DNA of 64,000 nt, from positions 1-64,000 of the forward strand of contig NZ_JARRAB010000016.1 of the NCBI RefSeq assembly GCF_030376615.1. Direction: 5' to 3'. Made by a program: the position numbers and the translations under genes. The notes under the pieces are model-generated. The model was not told the origin of the DNA. It saw nothing but the letters and a program-made list of their open reading frames with translations, and did not search any database. The DNA comes from Pseudomonas sp. sp1636. GTDB taxonomy: Bacteria; Pseudomonadota; Gammaproteobacteria; Pseudomonadales; Pseudomonadaceae. Positions 1 through 9,360 of this stretch are shown piece by piece (within the stretch, counting starts at the first letter, position 1; the number at the start of each line of letters is the position of its first letter).

Positions 1-142
1 ATGGGGGGTTTGTCTTTGCGCGTTTTAAAAGGCTCTAAAACCACGCGTTAGAAATGGACGGCAGAAGCAGCACGCCGCACATGTTTCCGTGCTTCGGTGT
101 GCTGCTCGTCTAGAATAGACTCATCTTTCAGAGAGTCCGTTT

Positions 143-802
143 ATGCCTGATTCGGTCGAGTCTCGGTTCTTGTCTGAGCTTCCTGTTGAGCGATTAATTG
201 CCTGTCACGAGTGCGATTTGCTGATGCGCAAACCGCAGATCGAAAATGGCGAGCGTGTCGAATGCCCACGTTGTGGTTATGAGCTGTACACCCACCGGCA
301 TCAAGTGACGCGCCGCAGCCTGGCCTTGGTGCTGGCCGCGCTGCTGCTCTACGTGCCGGCCAACTTTTTGCCGATCATGCAGCTTAATTTGTTGGGGCAG
401 ACCAGCGAGGATACGCTGTGGAGCAGCGTACTCGGTCTGTATGACAGTGGCATGCAGGGGGTCGCTGCGGTGGTGTTTCTCTGCAGTATGGCCATTCCAT
501 TGCTCAAGTTACTCTGCCAGCTCGCCGTGTTGCTGAGTATCCGTCTGGATTTCGGCCGCAGCTATGGCCTGCTGCTCTACCGGATTTATCACCACTTGCG
601 TGAGTGGGGCATGCTCGAGGTCTACCTGATGGGCATCTTGGTGGCCATCGTCAAGCTGGTCGATCTGGCGGATATCAGCCTCGGCCTGGGACTATTCTGT
701 TTTATTGCACTGCTGCTGGTTCAGGTCTGGCTCGAGGTGACTATGTCGCCCCATCAGATCTGGGAAGCCTTGGCGGGGGAGGACGTGCATGCGGGCGATT
801 GA
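143..802 (+). CDS. pqiA: PqiA/LetA-family inner-membrane protein, half-size copy 1
   Basis: 219 aa. PqiA/LetA proteins are inner-membrane partners of MCE tunnel proteins that move lipids between the two membranes. A zinc ribbon lies at the N terminus (C21-x2-C24 and C41-x2-C44), followed by about four membrane segments, the first near residues 59-77 with the family-like sequence YVPANFLPIM. E. coli PqiA and LetA are about 420 aa and contain this zinc-ribbon plus four-helix module twice; here each module is its own gene. The stop overlaps the start of the next gene by 14 bp, so the three genes to 3708 form one operon. Family assignment is firm; the lipid substrate is unknown. Confidence 0.88.
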   Translation: MPDSVESRFLSELPVERLIACHECDLLMRKPQIENGERVECPRCGYELYTHRHQVTRRSLALVLAALLLYVPANFLPIMQLNLLGQTSEDTLWSSVLGLYDSGMQGVAAVVFLCSMAIPLLKLLCQLAVLLSIRLDFGRSYGLLLYRIYHHLREWGMLEVYLMGILVAIVKLVDLADISLGLGLFCFIALLLVQVWLEVTMSPHQIWEALAGEDVHAGD

Positions 803-1412
803 TGCGGGGCTGCTGGTCTGTCATGAGTGCCACCAACTGAGCCGGCAGGACGCCTCCGCCGGCAAACAGTTCTGCTCGCGCTGCGGCGGCCTGTTGCACG
901 CGCGCCGGCCTAACAGCCTGACGCGTACCTGGGCGCTGCTGCTGACGGCGGCTATCCTCTACATCCCGGCCAATTTGCTGCCGATCATGACTGTCAATTC
1001 ATTGGGCAAGGGACAGTCGGACACCATCATGTCCGGCGTGGTGGAGTTGGTGAACTACGGCATGCTGCCAATCGCCGCGGTGGTGTTCGTCGCCAGCATC
1101 TTGGTGCCGACTTTCAAGCTGGTCGGCATCACGCTGCTGCTCTATTCGGTACAGCGGCATCAATCCATGTCGGCGCGCCAGCGCCTCATTATGTTTCGCT
1201 TTATCGAATGGATCGGACGCTGGTCGATGCTGGATATCTTCGTCATCGCCATATTGGTGGCGGTCGTCAATTTCGGCAGCCTGGCGAGTATCGAGCCGGG
1301 CATGGGCGCCGCGGCATTCGCCAGTGTGGTGATTCTGACCATGCTCGCTGCTTTAACCTTTGACCCTCGTTTGATCTGGGATAACACGAAGTTGGATGAC
1401 GACCATGAGTGA
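789..1412 (+). CDS. pqiA: PqiA/LetA-family inner-membrane protein, half-size copy 2
   Basis: 207 aa, a paralogue of the preceding gene. It repeats the same plan: zinc ribbon C11-x2-C14 and C29-x2-C32, then about four membrane segments with YIPANLLPIMTVN in the first. Together with the upstream protein it would reconstitute one full-length LetA-like membrane component, probably as a heterodimer (inference). The gene starts 14 bp inside the upstream gene and its end overlaps the MCE gene start by 8 bp, so translation is probably coupled across all three. Confidence 0.88.
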   Translation: MRAIDAGLLVCHECHQLSRQDASAGKQFCSRCGGLLHARRPNSLTRTWALLLTAAILYIPANLLPIMTVNSLGKGQSDTIMSGVVELVNYGMLPIAAVVFVASILVPTFKLVGITLLLYSVQRHQSMSARQRLIMFRFIEWIGRWSMLDIFVIAILVAVVNFGSLASIEPGMGAAAFASVVILTMLAALTFDPRLIWDNTKLDDDHE

Positions 1413-3708
1413 TCTGCCACTGGCTAAAATTCGCCCGGCCTCCAACTGGTCGGCTATCTGGGTCTTGCCCATCCTCGCCTTGTTGATCGGTGGCTGGCTG
1501 GGTTGGCGTGCCTACAGCCAGGCCGGCATCGAGATCCAGGTGATCTTCGACAGTGGCGCAGGCATTCAGGCGGGTAAAACCGAGGTGATCTACAAGGGGA
1601 TGCCCATCGGCAAGGTGATTGCGCTGGCCCTGGATGACAGCGGCGAGAAGCGCGGTGTAATCGCCACTATCGAAATGCGGCAAGAGGTGAAACCGCATCT
1701 GCGCGACCAGGCACGCTTTTGGCTGGTCAAGCCGCGCGTGAGCCTAGGCGGGATCACCGGCTTGGAGACCTTGGTGTCGGGCAACTACATCGCAGTCAGC
1801 CCCGGCGCTGGCGAGCCGACCCTGCTGTTCAAGGCGCTGTCCGAACCGCCGCCGTTGTCGGATGATCAACCAGGCCTGCATCTGACCCTGAAAGCCGAGC
1901 GCCTAGGCTCACTGGAGCGCGACAGTCCGGTGTTCTACAAGCAGATCCAGGTGGGCCGGGTGAAAAGCTATGCACTGGCGGAGAACCAGAGCACGGTCGA
2001 AGTGAAGGTGTTCATTGAGCCGGCCTATGCCAATTTGGTGCGCAAACACACGCGTTTCTGGAATGCCAGCGGCATCAGCGTCGATGCCAATCTGTCGGGC
2101 GTCAAGCTGCGTAGCGAGTCGTTGGCCAGCATAGTCGCAGGCGGCATCGCCTTCGCTACCCCGGAGCATCGTGCAGACAGTCCGCCAACCGATCCGAGCA
2201 TTGCCTTTCGCCTGTATGAAGATTTCGATGCGGCTCAGGCCGGTATCAAACTGCTGGTCAAATTGAGCGATTTCGAGGGGTTGCAGCCGGGCCGTACTCC
2301 GGTGCTGTACAACGGCATCCAGACCGGCACCTTGAAAACGCTGAAGGTCAACGAGGATCTCAGCGGAGCCAGCGCCGAGCTGAACATGGATCCACGCACG
2401 GAGGACTATCTGGTCGAGGGCACCGAGTTCTGGGTGGTCAAGCCCTCGATCTCGCTGGCCGGCATCACCGGTCTGGAGGCCCTGGTCAAAGGCAATTACA
2501 TCGCCGTTCGCCCTGGTGAAAGAGGCGGTGCGGCCAAGCGTGAGTTCACGGCGCGGCCCAAGGCGCCGCCCCTGAATCTGGGAGCGCCAGGCCTGCATCT
2601 GGTGCTGTTCAGCGACAACCGCGGTTCGTTGGAGGTCGGCAGTCCGATTCTCTACCGACAGCTGAAAGTCGGTTCGGTACAAAGTGTCCAGCTGTCGCGC
2701 GACAACCAGCAGGTGGTGTTCGGCGCGCACATCGAGCTGGAGTACGCCCATTTGGTGAACAGCAGCACACGCTTCTGGAATGCCAGTGGCATCACCTTGC
2801 GTGGCAGCTTGTCCGGGGTCGAGGTGAAGAGCGAGTCGCTGCAAACCCTGTTGGCCGGCGGTATCGCCTTCGAAACCAGCGACCTGGAGGCGCCAGTCAC
2901 GGCCAGGCGGGTGCAACGCTTCAATCTCCATGAGAACCGCGAAAACGCCCTGCAAATCGGACAGGCGATCAGCATCCAGTTGCCACGGGGCGATGGCCTG
3001 AGTCCGGGGACGGCGATCCGCTACAGGGATCTGGATGTCGGCAAGATCGAAAGTATCGGGCTGAGCGAGGATCTGCAGAGCGTCATCGTGCATGCGCGGA
3101 TCACCCAGGCCGCGGAGCAGATCGTCCGTGCCGGTACGCAGTTCTGGGTGGTCAAACCGGAGTTGAGCCTGACCCGGGCGGCCAACCTGGAAACCTTGGT
3201 CAGCGGCCAGTTCCTGGAAGTGCTGCCGGCGAGCAAGCCGGGGGGGCGGCAGACTGTTTTCACCGCGTTGGCCGAGCCGCCGAATCTGGCGGCAAGCGAG
3301 CCCGGGCTGCGCCTGGTGCTTAGCGCGGCGCGGCGCAACTCGCTGAAAGCCGGCGCGCCGGTGGGCTATCGCGAGGTGCAAGTGGGCAAGGTGACCGGTT
3401 ACGAGCTCGGGCCGAGTGCGGATCGGGTGCTGATCCATGTGCTGATCGAGCCGCGCTATGCCGGCCTGGTGCACACCGGCAGCCGCTTCTGGAACAGCTC
3501 CGGCGTCGGCGTCGAGGCCGGTCTGTTCAAGGGGGTGAAGGTGCGTACAGAATCCCTGGAAACCATCATCGCGGGCGGCGTCGCCTTCGCTACTCCGGAG
3601 TTGGCGGACATGGGCATGCAGGCCAAGCCGGGGCAGACCTTCGCCTTGTTCGACGAGCCGCAGGACGAGTGGTTGCGCTGGGCGCCGAAGATCGCCTTGC
3701 CGCACTAA
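1405..3708 (+). CDS. pqiB: Six-domain MCE (PqiB/LetB-type) intermembrane transport protein
   Basis: 767 aa from this ATG; an in-frame ATG three codons earlier (1396) is equally possible. One N-terminal membrane anchor (about residues 15-35) is followed by six MCE repeats, recognisable by recurring cores such as YKGMPIGKV, YKQIQVGRV, YNGIQTGTL, YRQLKVGSV, YRDLDVGKI and YREVQVGKV. MCE proteins form stacked hexameric rings giving a lipid tunnel across the periplasm. E. coli PqiB has three MCE domains and LetB seven, so this six-domain protein is intermediate and nearer LetB in architecture. Last gene of the operon; no PqiC-like lipoprotein follows. Confidence 0.9.
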   Translation: MSDLPLAKIRPASNWSAIWVLPILALLIGGWLGWRAYSQAGIEIQVIFDSGAGIQAGKTEVIYKGMPIGKVIALALDDSGEKRGVIATIEMRQEVKPHLRDQARFWLVKPRVSLGGITGLETLVSGNYIAVSPGAGEPTLLFKALSEPPPLSDDQPGLHLTLKAERLGSLERDSPVFYKQIQVGRVKSYALAENQSTVEVKVFIEPAYANLVRKHTRFWNASGISVDANLSGVKLRSESLASIVAGGIAFATPEHRADSPPTDPSIAFRLYEDFDAAQAGIKLLVKLSDFEGLQPGRTPVLYNGIQTGTLKTLKVNEDLSGASAELNMDPRTEDYLVEGTEFWVVKPSISLAGITGLEALVKGNYIAVRPGERGGAAKREFTARPKAPPLNLGAPGLHLVLFSDNRGSLEVGSPILYRQLKVGSVQSVQLSRDNQQVVFGAHIELEYAHLVNSSTRFWNASGITLRGSLSGVEVKSESLQTLLAGGIAFETSDLEAPVTARRVQRFNLHENRENALQIGQAISIQLPRGDGLSPGTAIRYRDLDVGKIESIGLSEDLQSVIVHARITQAAEQIVRAGTQFWVVKPELSLTRAANLETLVSGQFLEVLPASKPGGRQTVFTALAEPPNLAASEPGLRLVLSAARRNSLKAGAPVGYREVQVGKVTGYELGPSADRVLIHVLIEPRYAGLVHTGSRFWNSSGVGVEAGLFKGVKVRTESLETIIAGGVAFATPELADMGMQAKPGQTFALFDEPQDEWLRWAPKIALPH

Positions 3709-3716
3709 CCAGTTCC

Positions 3717-3737
3717 AGGGCCGCAAGTGCGGCCCTT
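3717..3737. terminator. Hairpin between convergent pqiB and mksB
   Basis: An 8-bp GC-rich stem (AGGGCCGC at 3717-3724 with GCGGCCCT at 3729-3736) lies in the 42-bp gap between convergent genes. It lacks a long T tract, so termination strength is uncertain. Confidence 0.5.
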
Positions 3738-3750
3738 ATCCCCACCGGAA

Positions 3751-6585
3751 TCAGGCCAGTTCGGCGCTTGCCGCCTCATCCTGCACCTGGGCCTTGGCCG
3801 TCTCGCGAGGCTTGATGAACTTCCAGTCGGCCTCATCGATATAGATACCGCTCGGCCCGCTGCCGCCTTCCAGGTCGATGGCCACATGGGCGGAGACCTG
3901 CGGCTTGACCGAGGCCAGAATCGGCACGAAACCCAGTTGCAGGCTGGTTTCGATCAGCGCCTGCTGGTTTTTCTCGTCGATATCCGCGGCCTCGTCCAGG
4001 TAGTAGGGCAGGCGGATGCGCCCGGCCTGATCGCGATCCATCAGGTGCAGCAACAGGTACATGTTGGTCAGCGCCTTGATGGTCATGGTGGTGCCGTTGC
4101 TTGCTGCGCCATCGATGTCGGTGTGGATCACCGGCTGGCCGTGCACCTTGGTGATCTCGAAAGCCAGCTCGAACAGATCCTTCAAGCCCAGCTGGTTGTG
4201 GTTGGCCGCCACCAGGCGCGCCAGGTATTCCTTGGCCTCCTCGTTCCTGCTGTCCTGATCGCTGCTCTGCTGCAGGTCGAACACCGACAGGGTCTCGCCT
4301 TGCTCGTACTGGCCGGCGCTGTGGATGATCTGGTCGATATGCTTGAGCGCCTCCTTGTTCGGCGCCAGAACGATGCGGAAGCTTTCCAGGTTGGAGACCT
4401 GACGCTTGTTGATCTCGCGGTTGAACAGCGCCAACTGGTGTTCCAGATTGTCGTAGTCGCTGCGGATATTGCGCAGGGTGCGGGCGATATCGGTGACCGC
4501 GGCGCGACGGGCCTTGGTCAGGGTCAGGGCTTCGTCCTGGCGATGGGCGTAGGCGTTGACCAGCAGTTGCAGGCGGCGTTCGACGTCGTCCTCGCTGTCG
4601 AACTTGGCCACGCCTTTCAGGCGCACCTGGGCGTAGAGCGCCTCGATCTGCCCGTCGATCCGCTGCAGACCCTGCCAGGCGTCCTGGTAGTCGCCCAGCA
4701 GCGGCAGCAGGTTGTCCAGCGAGTCGTCCAGCGGGTCGGTAAAGGGCGCGCCGAAGGGTAGATTGCTCGGCAGCAGTTGGCGACGGCGCAGGGCGTCTTC
4801 CAGGGTACGCTGCTTGGCCTCCAGGTCGGCCAGTTGGCGGCCGATTAGTTGCAGCTTGGCGGACAGTTGCTGCACCCGCTCGGTAAAGGCGTCGCTGCTG
4901 CGCTTGAGTTCATCCTGGGCGGCTTCCAGTTGCGCCAGTTGTTCCAGTTTGCTGTCTTCTTCCACCGCCAGGGTCTGGCGGCGGCGGAAATCTTCCAGGG
5001 CTTTCTGCGCATCCAGTACGGCCTGGTACAGCTGCTCGGCCTGGGCTTTGCTCGCCGCGCGGTCGACGGCCACCGCCTGTTGCGTCTTGAGCTGTTTGTA
5101 TTCGCGGTCGAGGCGGTCTTTCTGGTCGCGCAGGGCGGCGCGGTCGGCCAGGGCTTGCAGAGCCGGCGGCTCGATATGACTGAGGTCGATGGACAGACCG
5201 GGGACTTCGAAACGCTCGCCCTTAAAGCTATCCAGCACGGCTTCCAGGGTTTTTACCCAGGCGTCGTCGTTGTCCAGTTGAATGCCTTTTTCGCCCAGCG
5301 GCAGGCTGAACAGCTGGCCGTTGAACAGGCGCATCAGGCGGTCGACGTCTTGTTGGGAAAATTCCTCGCGCAGCCTGGCGTAACTGTTGTTGTCGGCATG
5401 CTCGAGCTGTTGCTTGACCGATTTGAGGCGCTTTTCCAGATCGCGCAGGCGCTCGTCGAGATCCTCGCTGGAGAACTGGCGGGATTGCGCCAGGGCGCCG
5501 GCCAGCTCGTCGTGGGCGTCCTTGGCGGCGAGTAGTTGGGCTTCCAGTACCTGCACGTCGCTGACCAGGGCGAAGCGGTTTTTCAGTACCGAGAGCTCAC
5601 CGAGCCAGCGTTGGAGTTCGCTGATTTCACGCTCCATACGCATCAGCTCCTGGGTGCCGCCGCGCTGTTCGTGCTGCAGGCCGTCCTGCTCATTGCGATA
5701 GTGCTCGACCTGGATCAGCAACTCTTCTTTGCGCGCGCTGGCATAGTCCTGCCAGGTGCCGAGCAGGGTATCGAGCAGCGGCGAGAGGCGATGCAGCTTG
5801 CCGCGCAGCTGTTCGCGCTGGGCCACGCCGGCGGCCAGGGCTTCGATCAAGGGGCCGGCGCTGACCAGCGCCTGGTAGTCCTGCTCCATGCGGCGCACGT
5901 CGCGAAAGGCTTCTTCGGTGGCGGCGATATAGTCGACGCTGCCCGAGCGCAGGCTGTGTTCGAAGGCGTCGAGGAACAGCTGCTTGAGCTTGGCCGCGGT
6001 GATTTCGCGCATATGCAGCAGGTTGATAAACAGTGCGCGGAAGGTTTTCAGGCTCTGCTCGCTGGTGGAGCGCAGCGGAATCAGGGTCAGATCCAGCGGC
6101 ACCGAGGTGTGCCCGCCGACCAGCAGGCGGCGCAGTTCTTCGGGTTTGAGCTCGTAGGCCTTGATGCCTTCGCGCTCCAGGGCGTTGAACAACTCGCGCT
6201 GACGCAGGCAGGTACCGTCCTTCTGGTAGTGGGCCAGGTTCAGCTCGCCCTGGTAGGCGAAGAACTGGTGACCGAAACCGCCGCCCGGGCCGCGCCCGGC
6301 CACGCCGATCACGTGGGAGCCGTGGGGCAGGGCGACTTCCACCAGGATGTAGCTGGTGTCGCTGGCGAAGTAGAACTTGCGCGACTGCTCCAGGCTGTAC
6401 TTGCCGAAGCTCATGTCCGACATGCGTGCCAGAATCGGGAACTGCAGGGCGTTGATCGAGGCGGACTTGCCCAGGTTGTTGGCGCCGTACACCGACAGCG
6501 GGTTCTCCAGCGGAAACAGGCCGAGGCTGTAGCCGGCGGTGTTCAACAGGGCGAAGCGGCGGATGCCGTAGCGTTCCTGGCTCAT
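3751..6585 (-). CDS. mksB: MksB, SMC-like ATPase of the MksBEF condensin
   Basis: 944 aa. SMC-like ATPase of the MukB-related MksBEF complex, which organises and helps segregate the chromosome. Near the N terminus is a Walker A of the MukB/MksB type (GANNLGKS, about residues 34-41). Long charged coiled-coil segments fill the middle, and a Walker B-like region with LDEAADIDE lies near the C terminus. Much shorter than MukB (about 1480 aa), as usual for MksB. The start ATG overlaps the mksE stop as ATGA, so it is the last gene of a tightly coupled mksF-mksE-mksB operon. No mksG/jetD gene is adjacent. Confidence 0.93.
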   Translation of the reverse strand: MSQERYGIRRFALLNTAGYSLGLFPLENPLSVYGANNLGKSASINALQFPILARMSDMSFGKYSLEQSRKFYFASDTSYILVEVALPHGSHVIGVAGRGPGGGFGHQFFAYQGELNLAHYQKDGTCLRQRELFNALEREGIKAYELKPEELRRLLVGGHTSVPLDLTLIPLRSTSEQSLKTFRALFINLLHMREITAAKLKQLFLDAFEHSLRSGSVDYIAATEEAFRDVRRMEQDYQALVSAGPLIEALAAGVAQREQLRGKLHRLSPLLDTLLGTWQDYASARKEELLIQVEHYRNEQDGLQHEQRGGTQELMRMEREISELQRWLGELSVLKNRFALVSDVQVLEAQLLAAKDAHDELAGALAQSRQFSSEDLDERLRDLEKRLKSVKQQLEHADNNSYARLREEFSQQDVDRLMRLFNGQLFSLPLGEKGIQLDNDDAWVKTLEAVLDSFKGERFEVPGLSIDLSHIEPPALQALADRAALRDQKDRLDREYKQLKTQQAVAVDRAASKAQAEQLYQAVLDAQKALEDFRRRQTLAVEEDSKLEQLAQLEAAQDELKRSSDAFTERVQQLSAKLQLIGRQLADLEAKQRTLEDALRRRQLLPSNLPFGAPFTDPLDDSLDNLLPLLGDYQDAWQGLQRIDGQIEALYAQVRLKGVAKFDSEDDVERRLQLLVNAYAHRQDEALTLTKARRAAVTDIARTLRNIRSDYDNLEHQLALFNREINKRQVSNLESFRIVLAPNKEALKHIDQIIHSAGQYEQGETLSVFDLQQSSDQDSRNEEAKEYLARLVAANHNQLGLKDLFELAFEITKVHGQPVIHTDIDGAASNGTTMTIKALTNMYLLLHLMDRDQAGRIRLPYYLDEAADIDEKNQQALIETSLQLGFVPILASVKPQVSAHVAIDLEGGSGPSGIYIDEADWKFIKPRETAKAQVQDEAASAELA

Positions 6586-7268
6586 GCGTCTATCTCCTGT
6601 ACGGCGCGTTCGGCGGCCATGGCACGGGCCAGGGCAGCTTCTTCCGACTCGTCCTCGGCGAGGCTGATGATGGCGTCCTCTGGCTCATCGTCCAGCAGCA
6701 GCGGGGCCGGTAACGGCAGGGCGCTGTGCAAGGTGGCGGCCAGGTCGCGATCCTGCTGTACGCTCAGGCAGACATCGAGGAAGCGGTGCATCGGGGCGAG
6801 GAAGCGGTAGATGCCGTTTTCTTCACCGGCAAAACCCAGTTGGTTCAAGCGGCGCATGACTTTTTCTTCCAGCTCCTCAACGCTGGTGACCTCGGCCTGC
6901 AGGAACAGGTCGCGGTACTTGTCGAGCAGCGCCGGCAGCTCGTCGCGGCCGAGGCTGCCGCCGTCGAGCACGGCCAACGGGTCGCGGCCCTGGTCGGCGA
7001 GGTGTTCCACCAGGATGAAGGTGAACAGCGCCAGGCGCTGGGCGGTCTTGTTGACCTGGGTGCCCATCTGCTCGGGGACGAAATAGTAGAAGCCACGGCT
7101 GTCGCACACCAGCTCATAACCGAGCGCCTTGAACAGCGCACGGTACTGATCCTGCAGATTGGACAGCTGGCTGTACAGCTCCGGGTCGCGGCGGCTGACG
7201 TGATAGCCCTTGAACAGCTCGCGGAAGATCGGTGCCAGTTGGGTCAGTTCTTTCAGGTCGATATTCAT
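6582..7268 (-). CDS. mksE: MksE, condensin accessory subunit
   Basis: 228 aa starting MNIDLKELTQLAPIF. This start is chosen because its ATG overlaps the mksF stop in an ATGA arrangement; a longer open frame to 7400 runs into mksF and has an unconvincing N terminus. MksE is a winged-helix (KITE-type) subunit that binds the kleisin MksF and modulates the MksB ATPase. The C-terminal tail is acidic (LLDDEPEDAII). It ends in another ATGA overlap with mksB. Confidence 0.9.
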   Translation of the reverse strand: MNIDLKELTQLAPIFRELFKGYHVSRRDPELYSQLSNLQDQYRALFKALGYELVCDSRGFYYFVPEQMGTQVNKTAQRLALFTFILVEHLADQGRDPLAVLDGGSLGRDELPALLDKYRDLFLQAEVTSVEELEEKVMRRLNQLGFAGEENGIYRFLAPMHRFLDVCLSVQQDRDLAATLHSALPLPAPLLLDDEPEDAIISLAEDESEEAALARAMAAERAVQEIDA

Positions 7269-8515
7269 AGGGCGGTAGTTCCGGCCGGCTTGATCAAGGC
7301 AAAGGAGCTCAGGCTGAGCTGATGCTCGGCGGTCAAGTAATCGCGACGCTCCAGGCGTTCGCGCTGGAAGCGGCCATCGCGCGACAGGCGCGAGAACCAA
7401 TACAGCAATTCGTCGGTGGCCCCCTCGGGTTCCTGCTGCAGCAGCCAGGTCATCAGATCCGGCAGCGGCAGGGCCTGCTCGCAGCGTTCGATCATCTCGC
7501 GGGCGGTGCGTGGCGCGCGGGGTGTTTGGCCCTTGCGCGCAGTATTGGCCTTGGGGAACTGCGCCGGCTTGGGTTCGAAGCGGGCCAGGGCGTAGACATA
7601 GGCCTCGACCTGGGAGGCGCTGCCGAGAAAGGTGCTCTGCGGCCGACTGAACAGCGGCAGCGCCGCCTGCGGCACCGCGTCCAGGCCCTTACGGCGAATG
7701 GCGGCCAGGGCCAGGGCCGCGCCACGGGTCACCGCGTTGTGCCGGCGCGCCTCCTCGCGCAGCGGCAGCAGCAGTTCGCGGGCACGGCGCAGGGTCAGCT
7801 GGGCGGTGGTCTGCATCTCCAGGATGCGCGCGTGGGTGCGCAGCAACAGGTCGTCGTCGACCAGTTGGCCGAGGCGCTGCTGTTCGCCGAGCAGGCGCAG
7901 CAGCACATGCTCGACGCGATAGACGCCCTGCTCGAAGGCGCCGTCGGCGGCCACCAGTTGGATCATCGGCTCGACGTATTCGTCCCAGGTCGCCAGCACC
8001 TCGGCGTAGCGCTGGCGCAGGGGGATCTGCCGGTCGCTGGTCTTGGCCCGCTCGGCGACCGCCACCAGCGCCTGTTCGTCGTTGGCCAGTTTCTTCAGCA
8101 CGTCGCGCACGCGCATGTCGAGCAGACGCAGTTGGCGCGCCAGGTCGGCGGCGTCGCGCACCTCGAAGGCGTCCTTGATATAGCCGGCCAGGCGTTCGAG
8201 GTGGCGCAGGTAGGCCTCGATCTCCAGACACAAGCCCAGGCGATGTTCGCGGCGCAGGTAGGCGAGAAAATCGTGGATCTGCGCATTCAGCTCGAAGCGG
8301 TTGGGACTCTTGGCCACCGGCACCAGGATATCCAGGCGGATCCACTGGTCGAGCAGGGCGGTAATGTCCACCGGCGTACTCTCCGGCAACTGCAGCGTCA
8401 GCTGTTTGCGCAGCTCGATCAGGCTCAGGGTGCCGCTATCGAAGCGCTCGCAGAGCGGTTCGAGCAACGTCCAGTGTTCGGCAAGGGCGCGCAATACGCG
8501 CTTGGGATCGATCAT
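7265..8515 (-). CDS. mksF: MksF, kleisin subunit of the MksBEF condensin
   Basis: 416 aa, starting MIDPKRVLRALAEHW. First gene of mksFEB. The kleisin bridges the heads of the MksB dimer and recruits MksE. The protein is mostly predicted alpha-helical, with long Arg/Glu/Leu-rich stretches and a basic segment near residues 310-330 (RKGQTPRAPRTARE). Identification rests on gene order, size and the linked MksE and MksB. The 236-bp gap to the divergent gene at 8752 must contain the mks promoter; I see no clear operator there. Confidence 0.9.
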   Translation of the reverse strand: MIDPKRVLRALAEHWTLLEPLCERFDSGTLSLIELRKQLTLQLPESTPVDITALLDQWIRLDILVPVAKSPNRFELNAQIHDFLAYLRREHRLGLCLEIEAYLRHLERLAGYIKDAFEVRDAADLARQLRLLDMRVRDVLKKLANDEQALVAVAERAKTSDRQIPLRQRYAEVLATWDEYVEPMIQLVAADGAFEQGVYRVEHVLLRLLGEQQRLGQLVDDDLLLRTHARILEMQTTAQLTLRRARELLLPLREEARRHNAVTRGAALALAAIRRKGLDAVPQAALPLFSRPQSTFLGSASQVEAYVYALARFEPKPAQFPKANTARKGQTPRAPRTAREMIERCEQALPLPDLMTWLLQQEPEGATDELLYWFSRLSRDGRFQRERLERRDYLTAEHQLSLSSFALIKPAGTTAL

Positions 8516-8751
8516 CGCAAGGCCAGTCGCTCAATCTGGGAAAAGCGCCGATTGTACTGCATCGACTGGCAGTCGATTGAGCCTGAAGCGATCGGAGGCG
8601 CTTTGTTCGCGCAGGTGACGCAATGCGGCAGTTTGCGCCCGCTGCGGCCGGCGTCGGAGCGCTGGCCGGCGCCGGAAGCCCTGTCCAAGTGACTGAATTC
8701 GCTGGCATGTTTTCTGCGATAGAGAATTAAACCGTCGCAGGAATCGAGCCT

Positions 8752-9360
8752 ATGTCTTTCGTTGTCACCGCCTATGCCGATGCCTGTTGGCGCGAGTTGC
8801 AGGATCAGCGCGACCTGGTCCGGGATCTCGACGCCATCACCGATAGGCGTGAGGCGATGGCCTTCTTGCAATGTTTCGAGAACCGCCTGTGTGTCTACTC
8901 GGGCTATGCGCAGAAGCTCTACAGCCACTACAGCTTCGTGGTGCCGCAGAGTGATCATGGCGATATCACCATCCTCCCGGTCGAACGGAGCTGGAGCGAG
9001 ACCTTCCATGACATCCCGATCCGTGCGGTAGAGCCCACCGGTATCCATCTTCTGCCGGGCGAAGCCATCGGCCATGCGGGCCTCTACTTGAAAATTCCCA
9101 GCGAGAACCGCCTGGTGGCGTCCAAGGAGCTGCCGTTTCAGGAGGGGCTGCGACTGGTGATCCAACGCTATCGGGCCAAGGGCGAGTGTTTCCTGCCGGT
9201 GTTGATCAAGGAGGATTTGCGCGGATTCGAGGCGCGCATGCCGTCGTTGCACCTGCACCGCATCAACCTGGCTCAACTGACGCACTGCGCGCCGCCGAAC
9301 ATCAATGCAATCAAGGACGCGATTGCCAGGCACCTGCTCGGGCTGTTTCGCCAGGACTGA
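8752..9360 (+). CDS. Conserved-looking protein of unknown function, divergent to mksF
   Basis: 202 aa, soluble, no signal peptide or membrane segment. I do not recognise a family. The protein looks real: codon use matches its neighbours and the start MSFVVTAYADACW follows GGAATCGAGCCT, with a GGA about nine bases upstream. Composition is mixed alpha/beta with several aromatic residues (YSHYSFVV near residue 57). It is transcribed divergently from mksF, so they may share a promoter region; whether it works with the condensin is unknown. Confidence 0.7.
   Translation: MSFVVTAYADACWRELQDQRDLVRDLDAITDRREAMAFLQCFENRLCVYSGYAQKLYSHYSFVVPQSDHGDITILPVERSWSETFHDIPIRAVEPTGIHLLPGEAIGHAGLYLKIPSENRLVASKELPFQEGLRLVIQRYRAKGECFLPVLIKEDLRGFEARMPSLHLHRINLAQLTHCAPPNINAIKDAIARHLLGLFRQD

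Noticed and set aside
1..142. Short frame at the left edge and hairpin AGCAGCAC (66-73)/GTGCTGCT (99-106)
   Set aside because: The 16-codon frame is too short to support, and the hairpin has no T tract; it may simply be part of the pqi leader.
1909..3726. Long minus-strand open frame of about 600 codons opposite the MCE gene
   Set aside because: High-GC shadow of a well-supported gene; no ribosome-binding site and low-complexity composition rich in Gln/His/Arg.
3751..8515. mks genes as a Wadjet plasmid-defence system
   Set aside because: No MksG/JetD gene is adjacent, and the operon sits among core genes; a chromosomal condensin is the simpler reading.
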